A DNA stretch of 33,021 bases, from IMG/VR virus record IMGVR_UViG_3300017729_000015, positions 1 to 33,021 of that record; one strand, 5' to 3'. Both the position numbers and the translations under genes were made by a program. Shown one piece after another: positions 27,077-33,021 of this stretch (its first letter is position 1; the number at the start of each line of letters is the position of its first letter). The stretch comes from a virus. Below the pieces are notes generated by a model. The model saw nothing but the letters and a program-made list of their open reading frames with translations, was not told the DNA's origin and did not search any database.

Positions 27077-27558
27077 TAGCTACCCTTCTTATTATTTATA
27101 TGTTTCATTAAACCTGAGTAGTCACGTGTTAGTGCGTCAACTACCGCTTTACCTGCGTCAGTTTGTTGTAGCTGATTAGTTGGTATTGTTCTACCATCTG
27201 CGTTTTGTAACACTTGTGGTTGTTGACCCATACCACCAGCGAACGCCTGTGCTTGTGATGCATCAAACATACCACCACCAACTCCATTTGAATTAATACT
27301 TCTCCACTCACCACTATCAGCGGTTTCGTTTAACATATCATTTAACGTTGCGTTGCCGGTAAATGATTTATTTATTTTAGTATTAGATTCAAATACGTGG
27401 TCTACATCAAGCGGGTCTTTCTCAACAACGTTTGGCTGTGATTGCTTCATCTCTTTTATAATAGAAGCTCGTAAAGACTTCTCACGTTTAGAGACTTCCT
27501 TCTTTACCTCTTCTTTAATGATGAGTTGAATTGCCTTAATTAGTTTCTTTGTATCCAT
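27076..27558 (-). CDS. Small phage protein of unknown function, between spike and gp25-like genes
   Basis: A 160-residue protein. The first 45 residues form a strongly charged helix (LIKAIQLIIKEEVKKEVSKR), probably a coiled coil; the remainder is low in hydrophobics and rich in Asn, Gln, Gly and Thr (GGGMFDASQAQAFAGGMGQQ), likely disordered. The N-terminal helix pattern is one I recall from small proteins near baseplate genes in marine T4-like phages. The start codon is 24 bases after the spike stop, in an AT-rich gap with little ribosome binding signal. It might be a chaperone or tape-like accessory, but I cannot support a function. Confidence 0.65.
   Translation of the reverse strand: MDTKKLIKAIQLIIKEEVKKEVSKREKSLRASIIKEMKQSQPNVVEKDPLDVDHVFESNTKINKSFTGNATLNDMLNETADSGEWRSINSNGVGGGMFDASQAQAFAGGMGQQPQVLQNADGRTIPTNQLQQTDAGKAVVDALTRDYSGLMKHINNKKGS
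27093..27100 (-). promoter_or_regulatory. Candidate T4-type late promoter before the gp25-like gene
   Basis: The coding strand reads TATAAATA, the exact T4 late promoter core recognised by gp55, with 16 bases between it and the ATG at 27076. It lies in the last codons of the preceding gene. A chance match is possible in AT-rich DNA. Confidence 0.45.
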
Positions 27559-27582
27559 GATAATAAATATGTTTATATATAA

Positions 27583-28581
27583 TTATTGTTTCATTAATGT
27601 TAACTGAGTTTTTACTTGAGTAATCGTAGATAACAATTGAGGACCACCGGCCGTTAGTGATGGGACTGGCCCACCAGTATTGGCAGCCGCAGTTAGTTGG
27701 GGTGCTAACTGTAATAGTGCATCGGTGATTGATTCCAACTGACTGAATATGACATCCATATCAGCTTTCCAATTGGACGTTGATACATTTACCGATTTAG
27801 CACCACTGATTAGAACTGAGTCTTTTTTTGAATTTAGAACGAGTCGGTCCGAGTTTAATACTATTTGTGGTTTAGTATATAGAGATGTGGGTGTAACTCC
27901 TAACGTAAAGTTATTTGACGACTTAATTCCAACCTTTTGTTTAGAAGCTAAGTATATAGATGAGTCGTCATCATTGATATCTTCTATAACAAATTTATTA
28001 TACCCATTTGAGTTACCAGCGCCATTACGAATAATAGTGATTGGTGATTCGGGTGTAGTTGAGGTCCAAGATGGTTTAATCTTAGAATCTGAATTTTGTG
28101 GAGTATACCCAAATCGAATTGATTGGCCAAACCTACCCTCATGTATAATATCACCTGAGTATGGTTGTAGTTGTGATAGGTCTGATACTATTTTGAACTC
28201 TTTATTCTTAGGGTCGGATTTAGAAGGGCCTGATGTGTTCGGAACTCCGGCTGAGGTAATATTATAATCACCACCAATCGTACTTCCTTCAAGTCTGGTT
28301 GCGTTTTCTAATATATTATTATTTACATTACCTTGTAATGAAACCGGATGTGAGTAATAAAATACAGTAGCACCACCACCCGTAGCAGATATGAAATCAG
28401 AAGGTGCTTTTTGTATACATACATACTCACCAACAACAGGAATAGTTTTACTAAGTATACTTAATGGCTTAGCTAAAATACGTTTACTTGTATTTGATTC
28501 TTTTAGAGAAGCTTGTATTGAGTAGGGTCCGTTGGGGTTATCATCATCTAAATATACTTCTAATACTTGTGCATATTTCAT
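27583..28581 (-). CDS. gp5-like baseplate spike/hub protein without lysozyme
   Basis: A 332-residue protein. Residues 1-65 have the make-up of an OB-fold (IPVVGEYVCIQKAPSDF, 47-63). Residues 143-158 (GDIIHEGRFGQSIRFG) and 197-214 (FVIEDINDDDSSIYLASK) are motifs I recall from marine T4-like spike proteins. Residues about 235-272 alternate hydrophobic and polar residues (KPQIVLNSDRLVLNSKKDSV) in the way a triple beta-helix spike does. The C-terminal 55 residues are helical. T4 gp5 is 575 residues and carries a lysozyme domain in the middle; none is visible here. The ATG overlaps the upstream stop by 4 bases. The role as a spike is inferred from fold and neighbours. Confidence 0.7.
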   Translation of the reverse strand: MKYAQVLEVYLDDDNPNGPYSIQASLKESNTSKRILAKPLSILSKTIPVVGEYVCIQKAPSDFISATGGGATVFYYSHPVSLQGNVNNNILENATRLEGSTIGGDYNITSAGVPNTSGPSKSDPKNKEFKIVSDLSQLQPYSGDIIHEGRFGQSIRFGYTPQNSDSKIKPSWTSTTPESPITIIRNGAGNSNGYNKFVIEDINDDDSSIYLASKQKVGIKSSNNFTLGVTPTSLYTKPQIVLNSDRLVLNSKKDSVLISGAKSVNVSTSNWKADMDVIFSQLESITDALLQLAPQLTAAANTGGPVPSLTAGGPQLLSTITQVKTQLTLMKQ

Positions 28582-28940
28582 TCATCACCCCCATCGTCTT
28601 TAGGTAGGTCTTTCTCAACCTCATCAATAGCATCCATCAATTGTCTCTTCTCCTCTGGTGATAATAACATACCACCATCTGAGCCTGAATTGTTGTCCTT
28701 CATCATACGTTGGACGATTGCTGCTAATTTAATTAAAGCATCGTCATTACGAACTGATATATCTAAGTATTCTTTTATCAAAGGTACAACTACTGATGCA
28801 TCACCCAAACTCTTAACCATTGGTTCGAGTTGAGCAATCAGTAGTTTGATTTGGCGGTCTTTCTTTTTTTGATTGGAATATATGTCTGACATAATATCCG
28901 AGAAAGACTTACCTTTAAATAATTCAGTATCCTTATCCAT
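28578..28940 (-). CDS. Small helical phage protein beside the late sigma factor
   Basis: A 120-residue acidic, mostly helical protein. KGKSFSDIMSDIYSNQKKKD (residues 10-29), LGDASVVVPLIKEYLDISVR (45-64) and DALIKLAAIVQRMMKD (67-82) form a pattern I recall from marine T4-like phages, where it often sits near the spike gene. The C-terminal 25 residues are acidic. The ATG overlaps the sigma-factor stop by 8 bases and its own stop overlaps the spike gene by 4, so all three are probably co-translated. GAGG precedes the start. No function can be assigned. Confidence 0.72.
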   Translation of the reverse strand: MDKDTELFKGKSFSDIMSDIYSNQKKKDRQIKLLIAQLEPMVKSLGDASVVVPLIKEYLDISVRNDDALIKLAAIVQRMMKDNNSGSDGGMLLSPEEKRQLMDAIDEVEKDLPKDDGGDE

Positions 28941-29649
28941 TAAATTCCTCCACTCGATGTGTTACTGGTAATATATCACCTTTCATAAAATCGATATATA
29001 GTTCTTTGTATATAACCTTCATCTTACCTACCACACGTGTGATGTATTGAGTCTGAACTCCAGTTCTCTCCCTAATAAGTATATAGAGAGCCTTTTTATT
29101 GTAAGAATATAGGTTATCACGTGTTCTAAATAATTCAGTAAGCGAATCTGCTATCTTTTGGTCCCGTTCTTTATTGAATATTGTAAGAATATTACTATCC
29201 ATGTACATTACATAGTAATCCATGAAATCTTTTAGAGCTTCCATTTGTCGTTTATCGAATACCTCATTTACAATATCACGTGACGAGTCTATGACTTCAA
29301 CACCATCTCTCATTTTCATACGAGCATAATTAGCATTGTTTTCATTGAACAAATAGTTACGTGCTATTACAGTAAAGTATGAGAACGCTCTACCATTGTC
29401 TCCATTGAACTTATGAATCTTCTCATTTAAGAATGCTACTACATTTGCTTTAACATCTTCGTATGGAACTTCAAAATAATAAGTCTTGTAAGTATGTATT
29501 ACATTCTCTGCAAGTTTATCAAATGGGTAATGAATAAACCGATTGTATATTTTATTCTTTAGTCGCTGGTCATCACAATTGTTATATGCGTTGATTGCAA
29601 TCTCATTTATTTTATTAAAATATCTTTTATTCTTCCTCTTTCGACCCAT
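28933..29649 (-). CDS. gp55: gp55-like late transcription sigma factor with C-terminal HTH
   Basis: A 238-residue protein, longer than T4 gp55 (185 residues). Residues about 43-110 correspond to sigma region 2: FDKLAENVIHTYKTYYFEVP, VVAFLNEKIHKFNGDNGRAF and SYFTVIARNYLFNENN, fitting the pattern of a short T4-type late sigma factor that binds host RNA polymerase and reads TATAAATA promoters. Residues 187-215 (ALYILIRERTGVQTQYITRV and following) look like a helix-turn-helix, a region-4-like element that T4 gp55 lacks. It starts inside the preceding small membrane-protein gene (23-base overlap) with a weak ribosome binding site, so its level may depend on translation of that gene. The family call is by pattern, without alignment. 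Confidence 0.68.
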   Translation of the reverse strand: MGRKRKNKRYFNKINEIAINAYNNCDDQRLKNKIYNRFIHYPFDKLAENVIHTYKTYYFEVPYEDVKANVVAFLNEKIHKFNGDNGRAFSYFTVIARNYLFNENNANYARMKMRDGVEVIDSSRDIVNEVFDKRQMEALKDFMDYYVMYMDSNILTIFNKERDQKIADSLTELFRTRDNLYSYNKKALYILIRERTGVQTQYITRVVGKMKVIYKELYIDFMKGDILPVTHRVEEFNG

Positions 29650-29908
29650 AGTACTTTTCTAATTGTTCAATTACTTCATACAAATTCTTAAAGATAAATC
29701 CAGTCTCATCATCTGCTTCAAAAGAACCTAACTTATCAATCTCTTTCATCTTAGCCATAGAATCATCAATTCTATTTGCGGTGTCTGATATTACTATCTC
29801 CTGCTCTTCCACAACATCTTCGTATGCTTCGTTCTTACGAAGAAGGTTTATCGTACTAAATAAAAATACGATTGTTGTTATTGATAATATAATAATTGTT
29901 ATAATCAT
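29627..29908 (-). CDS. Small single-span membrane protein
   Basis: A 93-residue protein with an N-terminal hydrophobic stretch (residues 1-23, IITIIILSITTIVFLFSTIN) and a long acidic, helical cytoplasmic part (about 24-93). The end contains GSFEADDETGFIFKNLYEVI, a pattern I recall from small membrane proteins of marine T4-like phages. AGAGGAG, a strong ribosome binding site, precedes the ATG at 29908. It starts one base after the HD gene's stop. No function is known. Confidence 0.72.
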   Translation of the reverse strand: MIITIIILSITTIVFLFSTINLLRKNEAYEDVVEEQEIVISDTANRIDDSMAKMKEIDKLGSFEADDETGFIFKNLYEVIEQLEKYYGSKEEE

Positions 29909-29909
29909 A

Positions 29910-30689
29910 TTACTCCTCTATAATTCCTTTAAATGCGTCGAATACACTTTTAGTATCAGTATTACTATTAGTAAAAGCGTCACCTAAATTCCCCTTCTTA
30001 GGTCTACCAATAGTTGACTTCCGTGTAGACTTTATTGGATTCATTTCTTTCATCCATCTCTCATTCTCGTATCTTGCAGCGAATAGGTCAGCGGTATGCA
30101 TTACGTATGGCATCGATGTTTTTAATGCGTCATCTTTATTGTACTTGATAAAATACTCTTTGTTATTCTCGTCATACAATCCATCAGTAAGTTTAATACC
30201 AATCCATTCTTCTTGGGTACATTGAATACCAAAGTAGTTTAGTAGATAGAATGTTCTATCGTTTAGATTCATCCAATGGATGTCTGAATTTGTTTTATAA
30301 ATCTTACCTTGATTCTTTATATGCCATTCGGAATCATTCTTAACATAGTAATCCAACTCAGGCGTACCCAACTTACCAAGGTCGTGGTGTAGTGCTGTGA
30401 ATATTAGACTCTCTCTACTATAATCACCAACACCACCCAACTCAGAATAAAGGTCGTATACTTTTAAAGCATTACGCGTTACCCTAAGAACGTGGTCGAT
30501 GTATCCACCTGGAAATGCATTGTGGTAATGTTCTACCGAAGATGCTGGTGTATAAATCATACGTTCTTCGAAGTGGTCGTACATTTTATTAAGTGCTTCT
30601 AATCGGTCACCTTCAAATGTTTTGTTAATTAGTTTACGGAACTTCTCGTAGTTCTCTACGAGTTCTTCTGCTGTGAAAAAGTCTAACAT
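29910..30689 (-). CDS. HD-domain phosphohydrolase
   Basis: A 259-residue protein of the HD superfamily. The metal-binding residues are visible as His66 in GYIDHVLRV, His102-Asp103 in ALHHDLGKLG (99-108) and Asp201 in HTADLFAARYE (198-208). HD proteins hydrolyse phosphate esters, often nucleotides. FPGGYIDH and HHDLGK are typical for a group seen in T4-like marine phages, for which no substrate is known to me. The C-terminal 50 residues are Ser/Thr/Lys-rich and probably flexible. It starts 6 bases after the ClpP-like gene. It could serve nucleotide salvage or degradation, but the substrate is not assignable. Confidence 0.85.
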   Translation of the reverse strand: MLDFFTAEELVENYEKFRKLINKTFEGDRLEALNKMYDHFEERMIYTPASSVEHYHNAFPGGYIDHVLRVTRNALKVYDLYSELGGVGDYSRESLIFTALHHDLGKLGTPELDYYVKNDSEWHIKNQGKIYKTNSDIHWMNLNDRTFYLLNYFGIQCTQEEWIGIKLTDGLYDENNKEYFIKYNKDDALKTSMPYVMHTADLFAARYENERWMKEMNPIKSTRKSTIGRPKKGNLGDAFTNSNTDTKSVFDAFKGIIEE

Positions 30690-30695
30690 ATTATT

Positions 30696-31325
30696 TTAAA
30701 TTATTTTATCGATGATACCACACTCAAGTGCTTTTTCTGCTGACATAAAGTAGTCTGAAGAAGATATACCTTCCCAATACTCTTTGTCCATTTTAGAATT
30801 TTCAGCCATAAGTTGATTACAATCATTCTCTAACTCTTCAGAGAATCGTGCGTTTGATTTAACATCACTCAACTTACCTACTGCGACTGTTGATAATTGA
30901 TGTACCATAATCTTAGAGTGTTTAGATGCAGCCCGTAGACCAGTACCACAAGTAAGTAGAAGTGCTGCTGCTGACATAGCTGACCCTCTTACAATGATAT
31001 TAAACTTAATACCTTGAGCTTCTTGAGACTTCATGTAATCTATCAAAGCTAAAGTTTCGATTACATCCCCACCAGGAGAGTTGAGTAATATATTAATAGT
31101 ATTGATATCACCATTTATCTTCAGAAGTAATCTGACCTTAGATACAATGTCAAATGTTAACCCACTTGATATTTCATCTTGTATTAAGATAACATTGTCC
31201 GTGGTGTCTATACCATAATCGAATTCACGATAAAAACTTCTATGGTCATCTTTAGAGTTATCCGTATCATGATAACTTAAACTAACTCCAGCAGAGGTTG
31301 GTGTTGTGTTGTATAGTTCATCCAT
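30696..31325 (-). CDS. clpP: ClpP-like serine protease (S14 family)
   Basis: A 209-residue protein matching ClpP length and layout. The triad is visible: Ser118 in RGSAMSAAALLL (113-124), His142 in IMVHQLS (139-145) and Asp191 in SSSDYFMSAEKALECG (188-203). The oxyanion-hole loop is NSPGGD (82-87). Residues 1-40 are a polar extension of about 35 residues with no clear signal peptide. No ClpX/ClpA ATPase gene lies nearby, so the enzyme could use host ATPases or act alone; ClpP-type enzymes also serve as prohead proteases in some phages, but no capsid gene is near. A TATAAATA box (31342-31349) lies 16 bases before the start. Confidence 0.93.
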   Translation of the reverse strand: MDELYNTTPTSAGVSLSYHDTDNSKDDHRSFYREFDYGIDTTDNVILIQDEISSGLTFDIVSKVRLLLKINGDINTINILLNSPGGDVIETLALIDYMKSQEAQGIKFNIIVRGSAMSAAALLLTCGTGLRAASKHSKIMVHQLSTVAVGKLSDVKSNARFSEELENDCNQLMAENSKMDKEYWEGISSSDYFMSAEKALECGIIDKII

Positions 31326-31341
31326 TAGTTTATAACTTGTT

Positions 31342-31349
31342 TATTTATA
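31342..31349 (-). promoter_or_regulatory. Candidate T4-type late promoter before the ClpP-like gene
   Basis: The coding strand reads TATAAATA in the 58-base gap between the membrane-protein stop and the ClpP-like ATG at 31325; 16 bases separate it from the ATG, the same as for the gp25-like gene. It is the only exact match to the late core located in a true intergenic gap on the coding strand. Confidence 0.5.
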
Positions 31350-31383
31350 TACAATATACAAAAAAATATTGACATACACAAAT

Positions 31384-32415
31384 TTATTTAGTAGATGCGT
31401 TTTTGTATATATGTTTAGTCTTTGAATTAGATTTACGATTCTCACCATATAATTTTCTAGCATCATCATCCGTTGGGATAAATGTTACATCTTCCTTTTC
31501 AATTGGTTCAGTCTTTGGTACAACTGGTACTTTGGTAAGTTCTGGCACAATAACATCATCGATAACTTCGTCTGACTCTTCCTCTTCAGAGATTGGTAGT
31601 TTTACATCAGTAGGTTTAGATGTTAACTTGTTTAATGCTATTACCATTGAAATAGCAAGTGGGTCAAATACAAATACTATAAGTAATGTAAACCAATTAA
31701 CAATCACATTCATAGGTCGGCCGGTGATTTCGGACATATATCTCAATGGCCCAACTTCGGCGGCTACTTCGTTATTAGATTCTAAATCCAATACTTTTAA
31801 ATCGAGTGATGTAATTGAATCGGTCAATACCTCAATTTTTATTGATATACCATCACGTGATTCAACTGCTGATGTTAATTGACGTTCCAAAGCTCTACGT
31901 TGAGATGATGACGTTGTTGTTATAATCTGACCAGTTTCTTTGTCACGATATTGTACTACATTATTAGATAGCCCATTACGTAGTTCCGTAATTGATTCCG
32001 ATAACTGATTCTTTTCTATATTAAAGTAATCCAATTGTTCTTGGAATCTTCCCTTCTTTAAATCAATTACTTGAACTTGTTTATCCAACACACCTAATTG
32101 GTCAGCAGTCTTTTGATATGCTGATGTTAAGAATCCATAGATACCTGCTGAGGTGATTACCATTAATACACCAACTGCTAAGGTAAGATACCACTTCATC
32201 CAACCAGCAGTCTTCCAATTGTTATGTAAGTATGATGCTATTATAAGTTTAGAAAATTCTAATGAACCAGCCATTATTATTACCTCAGTTCTAGCACCAG
32301 CAAACAGTGAACTTAATCCAAATACTGAATAATATGCAGCTGAAATAGCTAACCCTAATGTACTGATAGTCATTAGGAGTATGAACATATTCTTCCTATT
32401 AAAAAGTTTTTTCAT
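31384..32415 (-). CDS. Four-helix membrane protein with long coiled coil
   Basis: A 343-residue integral membrane protein. Hydrophobic segments lie at about residues 10-40, 44-63, 75-98 and 240-262. Between the third and fourth is a polar, heptad-like region (about 100-205) with DKQVQVIDLKKGRFQEQLDY and RALERQLTSAVESRDGISIK, likely a coiled coil. The tail after residue 265 is Asp/Glu-rich, ending with a Lys/Asn cluster. SAAYYSVFGLSSLFAG (25-40) is a signature I recall from hypothetical proteins of marine T4-like phages. No enzyme motif. It could be a membrane-bound assembly or superinfection-exclusion factor, but this is a guess. GTGGAAAAATAA upstream of the ATG gives a modest ribosome binding site. 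Confidence 0.82.
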   Translation of the reverse strand: MKKLFNRKNMFILLMTISTLGLAISAAYYSVFGLSSLFAGARTEVIIMAGSLEFSKLIIASYLHNNWKTAGWMKWYLTLAVGVLMVITSAGIYGFLTSAYQKTADQLGVLDKQVQVIDLKKGRFQEQLDYFNIEKNQLSESITELRNGLSNNVVQYRDKETGQIITTTSSSQRRALERQLTSAVESRDGISIKIEVLTDSITSLDLKVLDLESNNEVAAEVGPLRYMSEITGRPMNVIVNWFTLLIVFVFDPLAISMVIALNKLTSKPTDVKLPISEEEESDEVIDDVIVPELTKVPVVPKTEPIEKEDVTFIPTDDDARKLYGENRKSNSKTKHIYKNASTK

Positions 32416-32463
32416 TTATTTTTCCACAAATTGGTTTTACTAACTTCAGGAGTTGTACTTATT

Positions 32464-32493
32464 ATTAAACTACGTTTTCGCTAAGCAGCTCAA
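32464..32493 (-). promoter_or_regulatory. Possible sigma-70 promoter before the membrane-protein gene
   Basis: On the coding strand TTGAGC (32493-32488) and TTTAAT (32469-32464) are separated by 18 bases, matching 4 of 6 and 5 of 6 of the consensus boxes. Transcription would start about 40 bases before the ATG at 32415. In AT-rich DNA such matches arise easily. Confidence 0.3.
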
Positions 32494-32506
32494 GCCAAGT
32501 TAACCA

Positions 32507-32528
32507 CCTGATAGGTATAAATATCAGG
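32507..32528. other. Perfect 7-bp inverted repeat, possible operator or hairpin
   Basis: CCTGATA (32507-32513) and TATCAGG (32522-32528) are separated by 8 bases. Neither strand has a U-run after it, so a simple terminator is unlikely. It lies 25 bases past the UV endonuclease stop and just upstream of the possible promoter, where a repressor site would fit. Confidence 0.5.
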
Positions 32529-32552
32529 AAAATAATTAATAAATTAATTAAA

Positions 32553-33021
32553 TCAAGCTTTCCCCATACTATGCCCTTTTGGATGTGTACCAAAATTGGA
32601 AAGATAATCTAACACAGTCAACTCCTTCATCTTAGCCTCGACCTCAATGTCTAAAGAATGACCATATGTATTGATTTCAGAATAGATAAAATCAGAATGT
32701 GCTTGTGCTTTTACACCTTCTTGTTCCAATAGACGTGATTCAGAGTAATGGACTAAGGGTTTGTAGTCACCCCACGTTGACATAGCTAACTCAAGTGCTT
32801 CTTGTTCAGACAACCCACCGGTATTGAATTTGTGGTGGTGATAGTCAAACGTAATCGGAATACCAATATGTTCGTGTAGATACATAAGGTCTTTGACTGA
32901 GTACATACTTGCTTTGTCATCGTTCTCAACAACCAATCGTGATTGGACTGACTCAGGCAATCTCTTGAAGTTCTTGATGAATCTATTCATAGCAGACATC
33001 TTATCACCATAGACACCATTA
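32553..33021 (-). CDS. uvsE: UV-damage endonuclease (UvsE/UVDE), N-terminus cut by window edge
   Basis: The frame is open to the window edge; the upstream codons read NGVYGDK before the first internal Met at 32999, so the true start lies outside. The visible 155 residues are the C-terminal half of a UVDE-family enzyme, a TIM-barrel nuclease that nicks DNA 5' to pyrimidine dimers. RLVVENDD (metal-ligand Glu), YSVKDLMYLHEHIGIPITFD, the YHHH run, PLVHYSESR, QAHSDFI and IEVEAKMKELTVL are family hallmarks. A phage copy would repair UV damage in infecting DNA, as T4 DenV does with an unrelated fold. It ends with TGA at 32553. The assignment is firm. Confidence 0.93.
   Translation of the reverse strand, partial: NGVYGDKMSAMNRFIKNFKRLPESVQSRLVVENDDKASMYSVKDLMYLHEHIGIPITFDYHHHKFNTGGLSEQEALELAMSTWGDYKPLVHYSESRLLEQEGVKAQAHSDFIYSEINTYGHSLDIEVEAKMKELTVLDYLSNFGTHPKGHSMGKA

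Larger units (their letters stand above)
32416..32552 (-). other. Longest gene-free stretch, 137 bases
   Basis: The gap between the UV endonuclease stop and the membrane-protein start. It holds an AT-rich run (32529-32552), a perfect 7-bp inverted repeat (32507-32528) and a possible sigma-70 promoter (32464-32493). No RNA gene, tRNA fold or small ORF is evident. It is a plausible regulatory boundary between two transcription units. Confidence 0.6.

Noticed and set aside
27749-28267. 172-residue open frame on the plus strand inside the spike gene
   Set aside because: It lies wholly inside a well-supported gene on the other strand, has no ribosome binding site or recognisable motif, and is a mirror of its codons.
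31403-31882. 159-residue plus-strand frame rich in Ser and Thr
   Set aside because: It is the antisense of the membrane protein's charged tail and coiled coil; composition is explained by the sense gene.
32416-32552. tRNA or small RNA in the largest gap
   Set aside because: No cloverleaf, conserved loop sequence or terminator is visible.

Overview
The window is one unidirectional block of a tailed-phage genome. All 27 genes I can support lie on the minus strand, packed end to end with 1-8 base overlaps or very short gaps, and the DNA is AT-rich. The gene content is that of a T4-like contractile-tailed phage: gp25-like and gp6-like baseplate wedge proteins, a gp5-like spike without lysozyme, a gp55-like late sigma factor and a gp46/gp47-type nuclease. 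The structural proteins resemble, from memory, uncultured marine relatives of T4; that comparison and the unknown host are inference. There are no rRNA, tRNA, CRISPR or insertion-sequence features, and the longest gene-free stretch is 137 bases (32416-32552).

Layout in the direction of transcription (high to low coordinates). 33021-29627 holds host-takeover and regulatory genes: a UV-damage endonuclease (cut by the window edge), a four-helix membrane protein with a long coiled coil, a ClpP-like protease, an HD-domain hydrolase and a small membrane protein. 29649-28578 holds the late sigma factor and a small unknown protein. 28581-13741 is the baseplate and tail cluster: spike, unknown small protein, gp25-like, gp6-like, then a run of large modular structural proteins, several of which carry lectin-like or carbohydrate-binding-like inserts. 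13734-9185 is a three-gene DNA island: T7-type endonuclease I, a DnaG-type primase, and a single-chain Mre11-Rad50 fusion. 9164-4407 is a 1585-residue tail-fibre-like protein with repeats. 4371-1 holds a three-part nucleotidyltransferase/ligase-like protein and four small or partial phage proteins of unknown function.

How the genes fit together. The sigma factor probably drives late transcription of the tail genes, and two TATAAATA boxes sit at the same distance before the ClpP-like and gp25-like start codons. The island could supply recombination-dependent replication and branch resolution. The tail cluster builds the baseplate and fibres. The points most worth a second look are the Mre11-Rad50 fusion, the adenylyltransferase/ligase-like fusion, the primase that has lost its zinc ligands, the baseplate proteins that appear to have been opened up by adhesin-like inserts, and the sigma factor with an extra C-terminal helix-turn-helix.
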